Shown here one piece after another: positions 1 to 9,092 of a stretch of DNA of 64,000 nt; positions within the stretch are counted from its first letter, which is position 1, and every line of letters begins with the position of its first letter. A model generated the notes under the pieces. The model was not told the origin of the DNA and searched no databases. It saw only the letters and a list, made by a program, of their open reading frames with translations. Both the position numbers and the translations under genes were made by a program. The stretch comes from Arthrobacter sp. OVS8 (lineage in GTDB: Bacteria > Actinomycetota > Actinomycetes > Actinomycetales > Micrococcaceae): the NCBI GenBank assembly GCA_028370155.1, contig CP116670.1, forward strand, positions 682,001-746,000, given 5' to 3'.

Positions 1-228
1 GGCGCCGCCACGGCGCCAGCCTGGCCTCGGACAGGGCCCGTTCCGTCGCGTCCGTGTCCCCGCCGGGACACCCAGCGCGGCGAGGACCGCGCGCAAGGTG
101 CTCTCCGGGACGGACCGTTCGACGCCGTCCCACCCCCAGTAGGTGGTCCCCACGCCGTGGGCGGCCGCGAGCTCCTTCAGCAGTAGGGGTGCGCCGGAGC
201 CGTTGTTATGGTGCATGCCATCAGCCAT
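1..228 (-). CDS. malQ: 4-alpha-glucanotransferase, N-terminal fragment (cut by the window edge)
   Basis: Only about the first 75 residues are inside the window; the gene continues beyond position 1. The reading from the ATG at 228 contains LLLKELAAAHGVGTTYWGWD followed by RSVPESTLRAVLAALGV, which I recognise as the N-terminal helical region of actinobacterial MalQ (amylomaltase, glycosyl hydrolase family 77). The enzyme moves maltooligosaccharide segments between glucans in maltodextrin and glycogen turnover, so it fits with glgA/glgC further right. One base is missing near 60-66: after LGV the frame moves and continues as DTDATERALSEARLAPWRR. It lies 9 bp downstream of the hemerythrin gene on the same strand and is probably cotranscribed. 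No clear ribosome site precedes the chosen start; the second ATG at 216 is an alternative. Confidence 0.8.
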   Translation of the reverse strand, partial: MADGMHHNNGSGAPLLLKELAAAHGVGTTYWGWDGVERSVPESTLRAVLAALGVPAGTRTRRNGPCPRPGWRRGGA

Positions 229-237
229 GGGGCAACT

Positions 238-775
238 CTAAACGCTGCCCGCGTGCCCCGTCCCGTGTTGGTGGACGTGGGTTTCACCCACCAGTTCCTG
301 CAGTCCCTCGACGGTGCGCGCCAGCGAGAGCTCCGGGGAGGCGACGATGAACGGCATGAGGAGCCGGTTCTCCTTCTCCAGGTGCAGGGCGAAGATGTTC
401 CGGAGGGAGCCGGCGGCCACGGCGGCGTCCAGCCCGGCGGATCCCCGCAGGTCCTCGACCAGTCCGACGATCACCTGGTGCTCGGCCAGCATCCCCTCCA
501 CGAGCAGCCGGCCTTGCGGCAGCTTCCTGCCCCTGTGTACAGCGGCCCTCCTCGGCGAGCGCATGGGGGACGAGTTCGGTCTCGCACCACTCCACCAGCA
601 CCTCATGGGCGTCGTGCTCCGCCACAGTGTCGCCGGTCCTCACGGCGCGGACCAGTGTCGCCGTCAGCGCGCTGAGGCGTTTGAGCATGCTGGCATGGTG
701 TTGTTCCACCGCCGCGAAGGCCGCGACGTCGTCATCGGCGTTCTTGTTGACGGTGCCGGCCGCTGGCTGGTCCAT
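238..775 (-). CDS. Hemerythrin HHE-domain protein
   Basis: Reads as about 178 residues once one base is restored near 540. The N-terminal half (MDQPAAGTVNK..., with VEQHHASMLKRL and VEWCETELVPHALAEEG) and the C-terminal half (VEGMLAEHQVIVGLV, NIFALHLEKENRLLMPFI) give the H...E...H...HxxxE pattern of hemerythrin-like four-helix proteins. These bind a di-iron centre and are linked to oxygen, NO or iron sensing and repair; the specific role here is unknown. The start at 775 is chosen because AGGAG sits just upstream and the family alignment begins there; a longer reading from 865 has no support. The C-terminus is histidine-rich (HVHQHGTGHAG). The partial malQ gene follows after 9 bp, so the two are probably one transcript. 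Confidence 0.8.
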
Positions 776-922
776 GACGTCTCCTGGGACTGTCGAAGTG
801 GGGCTTCCGCTCTCTTCCCCACTGTACGGCGGAGATTCCCCGGGCACCGGGGCCTTTCGGCCCAACCAGGTGGTGCCGCCTCCGCGCGGATTCCGGCGCC
901 GGTTTCGGGCCCGGGCTTCCGC

Positions 923-969
923 CGCCGGGTGGCGCGCCGCGAGCTTTCGACGCCGGGTGGCGCGCCGCG
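923..969 (+). repeat. 19-bp direct repeat upstream of the zinc-finger gene
   Basis: The 19-mer CGCCGGGTGGCGCGCCGCG occurs at 923-941 and again, identical, at 951-969, a 28-bp period. It fills the end of the gap between the divergent hemerythrin and TraR/DksA-type genes, just before the start codon at 985. It could be a regulator site pair or a simple duplication; nothing in the sequence decides this. Confidence 0.7.
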
Positions 970-984
970 CTAGCCTTGCAGCCT

Positions 985-1362
985 ATGGTCGACGTCGAAC
1001 GGTTCCGGACTCTCCTTCAGGAGGAGCGCCGCCGCAAACTTGAACTCCTGCCCGCGCTGCGCCGGGACATCACGGCGGTGAACGCCGCCCGGCAGGATTC
1101 CAATGTCGATGACGAACACGACCCCGAGGGCTCAACGATCGCCTTCGAGCTGTCCCAGGCCTCCGCGCTGATGGACCAGAGCCGGCAGGGCCTGGCGCAC
1201 ATTGAGGCAGCCCTGGCACGGATCGACGCCGGCACCTACGGAATCTGCTCCGTGTGCGGGGAAGGGATCGCCGAGGGACGGCTGGAAGCCAGGCCCTGGA
1301 CACCGTATTGCATCCGGCACAGCGCCGGCCCGGCAGGACCTACCCCAAGAGGCAGGGCATGA
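985..1362 (+). CDS. TraR/DksA-family zinc-finger protein
   Basis: Intact 125-residue protein. An acidic helical hairpin-like N-terminal part (VDVERFRTLLQEERRRKLEL) is followed by IDAGTYGICSVCGEGI and RPWTPYCIRH, the C-terminal zinc-finger layout of DksA/TraR proteins (GTYGxC signature). The second half of the finger reads CIRH, so the last ligand would be His, not Cys. DksA-type proteins act on RNA polymerase through the secondary channel, but small actinobacterial members are mostly uncharacterised. I prefer the ATG at 985 over the in-frame TTG at 976. The stop overlaps the ATG of the next gene (ATGA at 1359-1362), so translation is probably coupled. Confidence 0.8.
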   Translation: MVDVERFRTLLQEERRRKLELLPALRRDITAVNAARQDSNVDDEHDPEGSTIAFELSQASALMDQSRQGLAHIEAALARIDAGTYGICSVCGEGIAEGRLEARPWTPYCIRHSAGPAGPTPRGRA

Positions 1363-2151
1363 CCGACGCGGCCGGGACCTGGTGGGACCGGATTGCCGCC
1401 GGCTTCACCCAGTCCCCGTCCCCCACGTCACCGGCACCGAGCTCGCCCTGGTGGTCCTGCTCGCCGTCGTTCTCTCCCTGCCGCGGGTGACCTGGCGGTA
1501 CTTCGGGTTGCTGGCCACGGTGACGCACGAGCTCGGCCACGCCTTCGCCGCGCTGATGACCGGGCAGCGCGTGGGCGGCATCCGCCTGGGCCTGGACCAT
1601 TCGGGCACCACCACCACCTACAGCCGGCGCCCCTGGCGGCCGTCTGGTCCACGTTCTGGGGCTACCCGGTGCCGGCCGTCGTCGGGGCCGCCATGGTCTG
1701 GAGCGGCTTCAACGGATGGGGCCCGGCAGCCATGTCGCTGGGGACCCTCATCCTGCTGGCCTCGTTCCTGTTCATCCGCAACGGCATCGGGCTGCTCATT
1801 ACCGCGGCCGCGGTGCTGGCCGCCGTCATGCTGGTGCTGTTTGTTCCGCCGGAATTCACCGGCCACGTCATGATCGTGCTGGGCCTGGCCCTCCTGGTCG
1901 CTGCCGTCCGGGACCTCGGCAAGCTGGCCACCGTCCACCTGCGGCGCCGGGACCGGCTGGCGACGTCGGACGCGTATCTGCTGTCCCGGGCCACCCGCAT
2001 CCCCGCGGCCGTGTGGATCGTCCTGTTCGCCGTGGTGGTCGGCGCGGCCTGGTGGTTCGCCTGGCAGCCCATGTCCCAGGTCCTCGCGGCAGGACTTCCT
2101 CCACAGTGGCAGGGAGCACCGTTGCACGCACCCGGCGGCACCCCGGCATAG
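1359..2151 (+). CDS. M50-like integral membrane metallopeptidase
   Basis: About 264 residues when two missing bases are restored (near 1425 and 1630). Segments read TELALVVLLAVVLSLPRVTW, then THELGHAFAALMTGQRVGGI, then several membrane helices (WSTFWGYPVPAVVGAAMVW, LGTLILLASFLFIRNGIGLL, FTGHVMIVLGLALLVAAV, VWIVLFAVVVGAAWWFAW). HELGH within a membrane helix is the HExxH zinc motif of the M50 / site-2-protease-like peptidases; this looks like the compact M50B-type family common in actinobacteria. The substrate is unknown. It starts inside the stop codon of the preceding zinc-finger gene. An enzymatically active peptidase would also need a downstream aspartate ligand, which I cannot assign confidently. 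Confidence 0.72.
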
Positions 2152-2160
2152 GCTGGGACC

Positions 2161-3104
2161 ATGAGCCAAACACACAGCGACGATCCGGGATTCAGCACCA
2201 AGGGCGCCTATGTCACGGGCGGCGAGGAGTTCACCCGGGACACCAACTACATCGAGGACCGGATCACCCGCGAGGGCACCCCGGCCCGAACGGTCAGCCC
2301 GGCTGGCCGGTTGAGCCGGGGCGGTACCGGCTGATCGCGGCCCGCGCCTGCCCGTGGGCCAACCGGACCGTGATCGTGCGGCGGCTGTTGGGCCTCGAGG
2401 ACGTCATTTCCCTCGGCCAGCCCGGCCCCACGCACGATGCGCGCTCGTGGACCTTCGACCTGGATCCCGACGGCAGGGATCCGGTGCTCGGTATCGAACG
2501 GATCCAGGAGGCGTACTTCCGCCGGTTCCCGGACTATCCCCGCGGCATCACCGTCCCGGCCATTGTCGACGTCATCAGCGGACAGGTGGTGACCAACAAC
2601 TTCCCGCAGATCACGCTGGACTTCTCCACCGAGTGGGCCGGACACCACCGGCCGGGTGCGCCGGACCTGTACCCGGAGGCGCTGCGCGGGGAGATCGACG
2701 CGGTCAACAAAAGGGTCTTCACCGAAGTGAACAACGGCGTGTACCGCTGCGGCTTCGCCGGGTCGCAGGAAGCCTACGACGCAGCCTACAACCGGCTCTG
2801 GACCGCCCTGGACTGGCTGGAGGAGCGCCTCACCGGCCAGCGCTACCTCGTGGGCGAGACGATCACCGAAGCCGACGTCCGCCTCTTCACCACGCTGGCC
2901 CGGTTCGATGCCGTCTATCACGGGCACTTCAAGTGCAACCGGCAGAAGCTCAGTGAGATGCCGGCGCTGTGGGCCTACGCCCGTGACCTGTTCCAGACCC
3001 CAGGATTCGGCGACACCACCGACTTCGTGCAGATCAAGCAGCACTATTACATCGTCCACGAGGACATCAACCCCACCGGGATCGTTCCCGGGGGCCGGAG
3101 CTAG
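2161..3104 (+). CDS. Glutathionyl-hydroquinone reductase-like (YqjG/ECM4) GST-fold protein
   Basis: About 315 residues with one base missing in a C run near 2280. The protein begins MSQTHSDDPGFSTKGAYV and then has AARACPWANRTVIVRRLLGL, the catalytic CPWA motif of Xi-class glutathione transferases, followed by the thioredoxin-like portion and an all-helical C-terminal domain (GFAGSQEAYDAAYNRLWTAL, RYLVGETITEADVRLFTTLA). In proteobacteria these enzymes reduce glutathionyl-hydroquinones. Actinobacteria normally use mycothiol, so the physiological thiol here is probably mycothiol (inference). The start is the ATG ten bases after the preceding gene's stop. The length matches the family. Confidence 0.85.
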
Positions 3105-3291
3105 GCGGCTGGCTGACCGGCCACGGCCGCGAAGCCCTCGGCGGCCGTCCCTTCGGCGACGGAACACCGCCGGGCCCGGTCCGGGCCGGGGAAGAAGTGG
3201 CCCCCGGACACGGAGCGGGCTAGCCCGCAGGAGGGGCCCGGCCGGGTTCGTCCAGTTGTCGCAGCAACATCCCCGCCCTAGGGTGAACCGG

Positions 3292-4422
3292 GTGACAACT
3301 ACAGACGAGGCCACCCACGCAGGACACCCTCGCTCGTCCGGCGGCTCTGGCGGATCGCGGCCAGCAACGTCCGCTCGGCGCTGCTGTGGCCCCGGCTGCA
3401 GCTGGCCCTCAAAGCAGGACTGGCCGCCGGCATCGCCTTCGCCATCGCCCCGTTTATGCCCGGCTCCGCGGCCGACTACCCCTACTACGCTCCGCTGGGC
3501 GCCCTGGTGGCGATGTACGAGAACGTCGCCGGCTCCATGAAGCAGGGGCTCCAGACGCTCGCGGGGCTGGCAATCGGCGTCGGCCTGGCCTTTGTGCTGT
3601 TCATCCTCGGCAGTCCCACGCCACTGACTGTCGGTGTGGTGATGGCTTTCGGCGTCATCCTCGCCGGACTCCCGAAGATCGGCGCGGGCCGGGACTGGAT
3701 CCCGACGGCGGCGCTCCTGGTCCTGCTGGTCGGCGGCCACGATCCTGACCAGTTCTCCTTCGGCTATCTCCTCCAGATGGGGGCTGGGGTCACGGTGGGC
3801 ATCCTCGTGAACCTGCTGGTGTTCCCGCCGCTGCACTTCCGCGCCGCGGAGCTCAGCATCGCCGAACTGCGCCTGGCGCTCGCCCAACAGCTCTGGGACA
3901 TGGCCAAGGCGCTGAAGGAGAGCTGGCCGCCGGAGCACGAAGACTGGTCAAAACGCTCCGACGCGCTCGAGGCATCCGCCCGGTCCGTCCGCCTGGCGGT
4001 GGAAAAAGCGGACGCCAGCCGCCGGGCGAACCCCGGCGCCGGCTCCATCCCCGCGACATCGACCAGGACTACCGCAACCTGCGGGACCTGGAACGGGTGA
4101 CCTTCCACGTCCAGGACGTGACCCAGGTGCTCTCCGACGTCATCTGGGCCAAGGACACCCCTTTGTGGTGCCGGACGAGTACGCCGCGCCGCTCGCAGAC
4201 GCCATGGCTTCCGTGGGCGACGTCCTGCGGGCCGTCGAGGAGGAGGAAAGCCCGGAACGGCAGGCGGAGCTGAGCGCGGAGGCCGACAATGTCGTCAAGG
4301 CCCTGACGGCACGGATCGGCAGCGAGGATGCGGCCACCGGTGCTCCCAGCGCCGTCGAATCGATCCTGCTGAGCCTGCACCGGATGCTGCGTGTGGTGAA
4401 GGAGTCAGCAGACCGGCAGTAG
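3292..4422 (+). CDS. FUSC-family membrane protein (aromatic acid exporter-like)
   Basis: About 377 residues after restoring three bases (near 3325, 4050 and 4160). The N-terminal half has membrane segments LQLALKAGLAAGIAFAIAPF, YAPLGALVAMYENVAGS, AGLAIGVGLAFVLFIL, VGVVMAFGVILAGL, AALLVLLVGG and MGAGVTVGILVNLLVFPPLH; the C-terminal half is a soluble helical domain (ALAQQLWDMAKALKESWP, ADNVVKALTAR). This is the layout of FUSC/ArAE proteins such as the AaeB and YccS families, thought to export aromatic acids or other small molecules. The GTG at 3292 is chosen as start because a TAGGGT -10-like element lies just before it and the reading in the correct frame begins there; a leaderless message is possible. 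Transported substrate unknown. Confidence 0.78.
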
Positions 4423-4465
4423 CGCGGTCCCGGCACCGAAATCCAATAAGCGAACAAGCAGGACA

Positions 4466-4507
4466 ACGACGGCGGCGCCCTCCTCCCGGGGCGGGCGCCG
4501 CCGTCGT
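4466..4507. terminator. Bidirectional hairpin between FUSC and MaoC genes
   Basis: Arms ACGACGGCGGCGCCC (4466-4480) and GGGCGCCGCCGTCGT (4493-4507) pair perfectly over 15 bp around a 12-nt loop. It sits in the convergent gap between genes ending at 4422 (+) and 4543 (-). There is no U tract, as is usual for actinobacterial terminators. Confidence 0.8.
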
Positions 4508-4537
4508 CATTCTGTCGGCCGTCATTCTGTCGGCCGT
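4508..4537. repeat. 15-bp tandem duplication
   Basis: CATTCTGTCGGCCGT occurs twice back to back (4508-4522 and 4523-4537), directly after the terminator hairpin and a few bases from the end of the MaoC gene. The simplest reading is a replication-slippage duplication. Confidence 0.85.
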
Positions 4538-4542
4538 CGCGG

Positions 4543-5453
4543 CTAGAGCGCGGCAACCGATCCGCTGAAATGCCGGCGTCCGGAACGCGGGTTCCAGGCG
4601 ACATAGCCGGAGCGCTGCCACGCCCCCACGGAGTCCTGTGCGGAACTGATGTCCAGTGCCACCCGGGCCGGCAGGAACACCGGCGCCTCAAAGGCCACGT
4701 CCCAGCTGAAGGCTTCACCCTTCACGGCGCCCACGTCCGCCAGCGCCCTCGACGCGAGATACATGCCGTGCGCGATGGACCGCCGCATGCCCAGCGCCTT
4801 GGCCGAGAGGACGCTCAGGTGGATCGGGTTGAAGTCACCGGACACGGCGGCATAGGCCCGCCCCGTGTCGACGCCCAGCTGCCACAAAGCGGTGGGATGC
4901 GGCGCCGAAAAGTCCGCCGCCGCCGAAGCGGCCGTGGTCTTGTCGATGCCGGGCAGGAAAACGCCCCTCGCCAAGTAGGTTGAAACACCGCGCCAGCTCA
5001 CGGCGTCCTCCCCGCGCAGCCCACCTCGGTGACGACGTCCAGCTGGGTCCCGGACCGGTGCCCGCGCAGGTTCTCCGTCCACGCCCGGACGTCCAGGGCC
5101 TCCGTGAAGCGCAGCGGAGCGGACTGCACCACGTGGTTTTCCAGGTGGATCATCCCCAGCAGCGGCAGTGGGAAGTCATCCCGGTTCATCACGCTCATGG
5201 CCAGCGGGAACGCCAGCGCATGGATGAAGCCGGCGGGCAGGACGTCGCTGGCCGTCTCGCCGATCAGGTGCTGGTAGGCCGTGAGGTTCTCCACCGCCGC
5301 CTTCACCCCGCGGACCTCGTGCCGCGCCTCGGGGAGACCGTTCCCCGCATGGGTGCCCAAAACCCGGCGGCGGGCGGCTGTGGCGGCCGCATTGACGTAC
5401 AGCTTCGACAGCGACGGCATCTCACCGAGGATGACGGGACCGGATGGGGTCAT
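4543..5453 (-). CDS. MaoC-family (R)-specific enoyl-CoA hydratase, HtdX-like
   Basis: About 304 residues with one missing base near 5000-5010. The N-terminal half (ILGEMPSLSKLYVNAAATAA, PLRFTEALDVRAWTENLRGH) is a degenerate hot-dog domain; the C-terminal half holds YAAVSGDFNPIHLS and AKALGMRRSIAHGMYLASRA, the MaoC hydratase motif (D, N, H near the GDFNPIH and HGM positions). Double hot-dog hydratases add water to 2-enoyl-CoA or -ACP. It overlaps the upstream fabG-like gene by ATGA and follows it in the same transcript; the order matches the mycobacterial htdX-fabG4 pair, so it probably works with that reductase. Confidence 0.85.
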
Positions 5454-6805
5454 GCTCCCACCAGGTTCTGCCCGCAGACGCGCAGGACCTCGCCGGAGAT
5501 GCCGCCGGCCGCGTCACTGGCCAGGAACGCGATGGCTTCGGCCACATCGCCCGGCCGCCCGCCCTGCTGCAGGCTGTTGAGCCTGCGGGCGATCTCGCGC
5601 GTGGCGAAGGGGATCTTCGCGGTCATCTCGGTCTCGATGAAGCCCGGGGCGACGGCGTTGATGGAACCGCCGTGCATACCGAGCAGTGGAGCCGTGGCCC
5701 GGACCATACCCATCACACCGCCCTTGGAGGCGGCGTAGTTTGTCTGGCCGCGGTTGCCGGCGATGCCGCTGGTGGAGGCCACGGAGACGATCCGCGGTGA
5801 GTGCCGGAAGTGCTCCGAGGCCAGCAGCGCCTCGTTGATCCGCAGCTGCGCGGCGATGTTGACTGCGATCACGGAGTCCCAGCGGCTCTGGTCCATATTG
5901 GCCAGCAGCTTGTCCCGGGTGATGCCGGCGTTGTGGATCACGATGTCCAGGCGTCCGTGGCGTTCCACGGCGTGGTCAATGATCCGCTGTCCGGCGTCCT
6001 CCCGGGTGATGTCCAGCTGCAGGGCGGTGCCGTGCACCTCGTTGGCCACCGCGGCGAGGTGGTCCCCTGCCGCCGGGATATCGACGACGACCACCGTGGC
6101 GCCGTCCCGGCGCAGGGTGCGCGCAATCGCGGCGCCGATTCCCCTGGCGGCCCCGGTCACGACGGCGACCTTGCCCGCCAGGGGCTTTTCGGCGTCGGCC
6201 GGCAGCTGTCCTTCCGCGGAGCTGACGGTGAGGAACTGACCGTCGACGAACGCGGAACGGCCGGAAAGGAAGAACCGGAGGGCGCCGAGGGTACTGGGGC
6301 TGGTGGTGCCGGCCCCGCCCGCAAGCAGGATGCCGTTGGCGGTGGCGCCGGCGCGGAGCTCCTTGGCGAGCGAGCGGAGGAGCCCGTCCACTCCCTGCCG
6401 GGCTGCGGCGGAGGCAGGATCTGCAGCGGCTGGATCTGCAGCGTCGGCTGAGGAGCGGGAGACGGTGATGACACGGGCATTGGGTGCCAGGTCCCGGAGG
6501 GACGTGGCCGCGGTGAGCACAGGCCGTGCCAGGTCCTCGGGGCGGGCCAGTTCGTCCAGCACCACGATGATGGCGCCGAGCTTCTCTTTGGGCACGGCAT
6601 GCCGGCGCACATCGAGATCCCAGGACAGCAGGGTCGAGGCCAGCTCATCGGCTCCCTTGCCGGTCCCCTGGACCAGTACGGGCCCGTTAATGAGCGGCAG
6701 GCCCGGCTTGTGGCGCCTCAACACCACAGGTTGGGGCAGACCGAGTTTCCGGGCGATGTCCCTGCCCGGGGCGCGGCTCACGAATTGGGTGTATTTGTCG
6801 GTCAT
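5450..6805 (-). CDS. Two-domain 3-oxoacyl-(ACP/CoA) reductase, FabG4-like SDR
   Basis: Intact 451-residue protein, much longer than normal FabG (about 245). Residues 1-200 form an extra N-terminal Rossmann/flavodoxin-like domain without a cofactor motif; residues 210-451 are the catalytic SDR domain with TGAARGIG (217-224), HNAG (291-294) and YAASK (357-361). Length and layout match Mycobacterium tuberculosis FabG4, an NADH-dependent high-molecular-weight ketoacyl reductase. It overlaps the MaoC gene downstream by ATGA and lies 9 bp after the thiolase, so reductase, hydratase and thiolase are probably one operon acting on 3-oxo/3-hydroxy/2-enoyl acyl-CoA. Confidence 0.9.
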   Translation of the reverse strand: MTDKYTQFVSRAPGRDIARKLGLPQPVVLRRHKPGLPLINGPVLVQGTGKGADELASTLLSWDLDVRRHAVPKEKLGAIIVVLDELARPEDLARPVLTAATSLRDLAPNARVITVSRSSADAADPAAADPASAAARQGVDGLLRSLAKELRAGATANGILLAGGAGTTSPSTLGALRFFLSGRSAFVDGQFLTVSSAEGQLPADAEKPLAGKVAVVTGAARGIGAAIARTLRRDGATVVVVDIPAAGDHLAAVANEVHGTALQLDITREDAGQRIIDHAVERHGRLDIVIHNAGITRDKLLANMDQSRWDSVIAVNIAAQLRINEALLASEHFRHSPRIVSVASTSGIAGNRGQTNYAASKGGVMGMVRATAPLLGMHGGSINAVAPGFIETEMTAKIPFATREIARRLNSLQQGGRPGDVAEAIAFLASDAAGGISGEVLRVCGQNLVGA

Positions 6806-6814
6806 CGGGTCCCC

Positions 6815-8260
6815 CTAGTGTGCTTCAAGAATGGCGACGACGCCCTGGCCGCCGGCGGCGCAGATGGAGATGAGGCCGCGTGCCGGACGGCCGTCCACGG
6901 GGCCCTTGGCGTGGAGCATTTTCGCAAGCGAAGCGACAATCCGTCCGCCGGTGGCCGCGAAGGGTGGCCCGCCGCGAGGGAGGATCCGTTGACGTTGAGC
7001 CTGGAGCGGTCGATGCTGCCGAAGGCCCCGTCCAGCCCCAGCCGGGTGCGGCCGAATTCCTCGTCCTCCCACGCTGCCAGGGTGCTGAGCACGGTGCCGG
7101 CGAATGCCTCGTGGATTTCGAAGAAGTCGATGTCGTCAAGGCTGAGCCCGTTGCGGGCAAGCAGGCGCGGCACGGCGAAAGCGGGAGCCATCAGGAGTCC
7201 GTCCTTGCCGTGGACAAAGTCGACGGCCGCAGCCTCGCCGTCGAGCACCGTGGCCAGTTTGGGCAGGTCGTGGGCGTCGGCCCACTCCTCCGAGGCGAGC
7301 AGCACGGTGGACGCGCCGTCAGTCAGCGGGGTGGAGTTGCCCGCCGTCATGGTCGCCGCGGAACCCAGGCTCTTGCCAAAAACGGGCTTCAGGGTGGCCA
7401 GCTTTTCGAGGCTGGTGTCGGCACGCAGGTTGGAATCCCGGGTGAGGCCGCGGTACGGGGTGAGCAGGTCATCGAAGAAGCCGGCGTCGTAGGCGGCGGC
7501 GAGGTTGCGGTGGCTGTTGAAGGCCAGCTCGTCCTGGTCTTCCCGGGTGATCTTCCACTGAGCGGTGGTGAGCGCCTGGTGCTCTCCCATGGACAGGCCG
7601 GTGCGCGGTTCGCCGGTGTTGGGGGCATCCGGAGCGAGGTCCTTGGGCCGGAGCCGGCTGAGGACCTGGAGCCGCTGCGGCAGCGTCTTGGCGCGGTTGA
7701 GGTCAAGGAGCACTTCGCGCAGGCCCTCGCTCACGGCGATGGGGGCGTCCGAGGCGGAGTCCACGCCGCCGGCGATGGCTGAATCGATCTGGCCGAGCTT
7801 GATTTTGTTGGCGAGGCCAAGGACCGTTTCCAGCCCGGTGGCGCAGGCCTGCTGCAGATCGTAGGCCGGTGTCTCCGCGGAGAGTGCGGAGCCGAGCACG
7901 GCTTCACGCGTCAGGTTGAAGTCCCGGGAGTGCTTGAGCACGGCGCCGGCAGCAACTTCCCCGATGCGCTCATCCTGCAGCCCGAAACGGGCGATGAGCC
8001 CGTCCAGGGCTGCTGTCAGCATGTCCTGGTTGGAGGACTTGGTGTAGGCGCCCCCGGTCCGGGCAAAGGGAATGCGGTTGCCGCCCACGATGACCGCCCT
8101 GCGAATCTGCGGGAGCTGGGAAGCGGCCGGTCCGGTTGCTGTGCCGGCCGCCGGTTCTGCGGACGGGTCTCCGGCCGGTGCGCCGCCCCTTGGCTGCCGG
8201 GGGCGTCGCTGCGCGGGTCGATTCCTTTGGTCCGGGTGCGGACTGTCCGTTGACGGACAT
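6815..8260 (-). CDS. Acetyl-CoA C-acyltransferase (thiolase), FadA2-like
   Basis: About 480 residues with two missing bases, near 8190 and 6960. The N-terminal 50 residues are Ala/Pro-rich and poorly conserved; the thiolase core starts at RRAVIVGGNRIPFARTGGAY. Catalytic motifs visible: DLQQACATGLETVLG (nucleophilic Cys), FEIHEAFAGTVLS (His) and, in the restored frame, ISICAAGGQGVVAILEA (second Cys). It cleaves or forms 3-oxoacyl-CoA at the end of a beta-oxidation round. The start at 8260 has AAGGAG at good spacing. The gene is divergent from the tetR gene across a perfect palindrome and leads the thiolase-fabG-maoC transcript. The gene order resembles mycobacterial fadA2-fabG4-htdX. Confidence 0.88.
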
Positions 8261-8291
8261 GGGCTGTCTCCTTCGATCAAAGCGGGTTACC

Positions 8292-8322
8292 GATACCCAG
8301 CGTACCTGATACGCTGGGTATC
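8292..8322. promoter_or_regulatory. Perfect 13-bp inverted repeat, probable TetR operator
   Basis: GATACCCAGCGTA (8292-8304), spacer CCTGA, TACGCTGGGTATC (8310-8322): both arms match without error. It ends one base before the GTG start of the tetR gene and lies 31 bp upstream of the thiolase start, so one bound repressor dimer pair could control both divergent transcripts. Size and symmetry are typical of TetR-family operators. Confidence 0.85.
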
Positions 8323-9092
8323 GTGAACATCCCCAGCCAGACCTTCCCGGCGGAAGCGCCGCCGGCTCCGACGCTGCCGGCGCCGGCAGTGTGGACGGCC
8401 GCGCCTCACGTTGGCAGTCGCACCGCGAAGAGCGCCGCCGGGAGCTCATCAAGTCAGCCCGCAAGGCCGTGCATGCACTCGGCAGTGATGCGTCCATGGA
8501 GGACATCGCCGCCGCCGCGGGCACCTCGAAATCCGTGTTCTACCGGTACTTCGGGGACAAAGCCGGGCTGCAGCAGGCTGTGGGTGAAGTGGTGCTGAGC
8601 CAGATGCAGCGCCGGATCCAGGAAGCGGCGCAAAGCGCTCAGACCCCCGAGAGGGACTGTTCGCGATGGTCTCCGCATACCTTCAGATGGCTGAGACCAG
8701 CCCGAACGTGTACGCCTTCGTGACGCGCTACACCCCGGCGACACGGGAGCCACCAACGGCACCATCGCCACCGCCGGCGCCCTGGGCCACTTCTTCGCGG
8801 AGATCAGCGACATGATCGCCCGCCCCATGCGCAACCACCTGGGCGACTCGGCGGGGCGGGAGGCCGTGATCGGCTACTGGCCGAACGCGGCGATCGGCCT
8901 GGTCCGGAACGCCGGCGAACAATGGCTCGCCAGCCCGGAGTCCCCGTCCAAGCCCGGCCAGGAAGCGATGGCACGCCAGATTACCGACTGGCTGTGCCTC
9001 GGCCTTGCCCCGAGCTGCGCTCGGCAGCCCCGAGCCCGGCAACACCGACTTCAGCACCGCACTTGTCAGAACCAAAGAAGGAATCGACATGA
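8323..9092 (+). CDS. TetR-family transcriptional regulator of the adjacent fatty-acid genes
   Basis: About 257 residues, but the reading changes frame four times (near 8395, 8655, 8735 and 9012), each consistent with one missing base. The DNA-binding part is clear: RRRELIKSARKAVHALGSDA, then MEDIAAAAGTSKSVFYRYFG, the TetR helix-turn-helix (S-VFYRYF-K). The ligand domain reads SAYLQMAETSPNVYAF, GHFFAEISDMIARPMRNHLG and GYWPNAAIGLVRNAGEQWL. The start is the GTG immediately after the palindromic operator, with no ribosome site, so the message may be leaderless and self-repressed. The stop overlaps the ATG of the acyl-CoA oxidase gene (ATGA), so the two are one operon. The likely inducer is an acyl-CoA (inference from neighbours). 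Confidence 0.82.

Noticed and set aside
2247..3938. Long minus-strand open frame of about 560 codons
   Set aside because: It is the mirror of the GST-like and FUSC genes. Its translation is low-complexity (Gly/Asp/His/Arg rich), has no recognisable family, and both plus-strand genes explain the stretch.
5450..6805. Reading the long FabG as an artificial fusion of two genes
   Set aside because: The 451-residue length is continuous in one frame and matches the known FabG4-type two-domain reductase.
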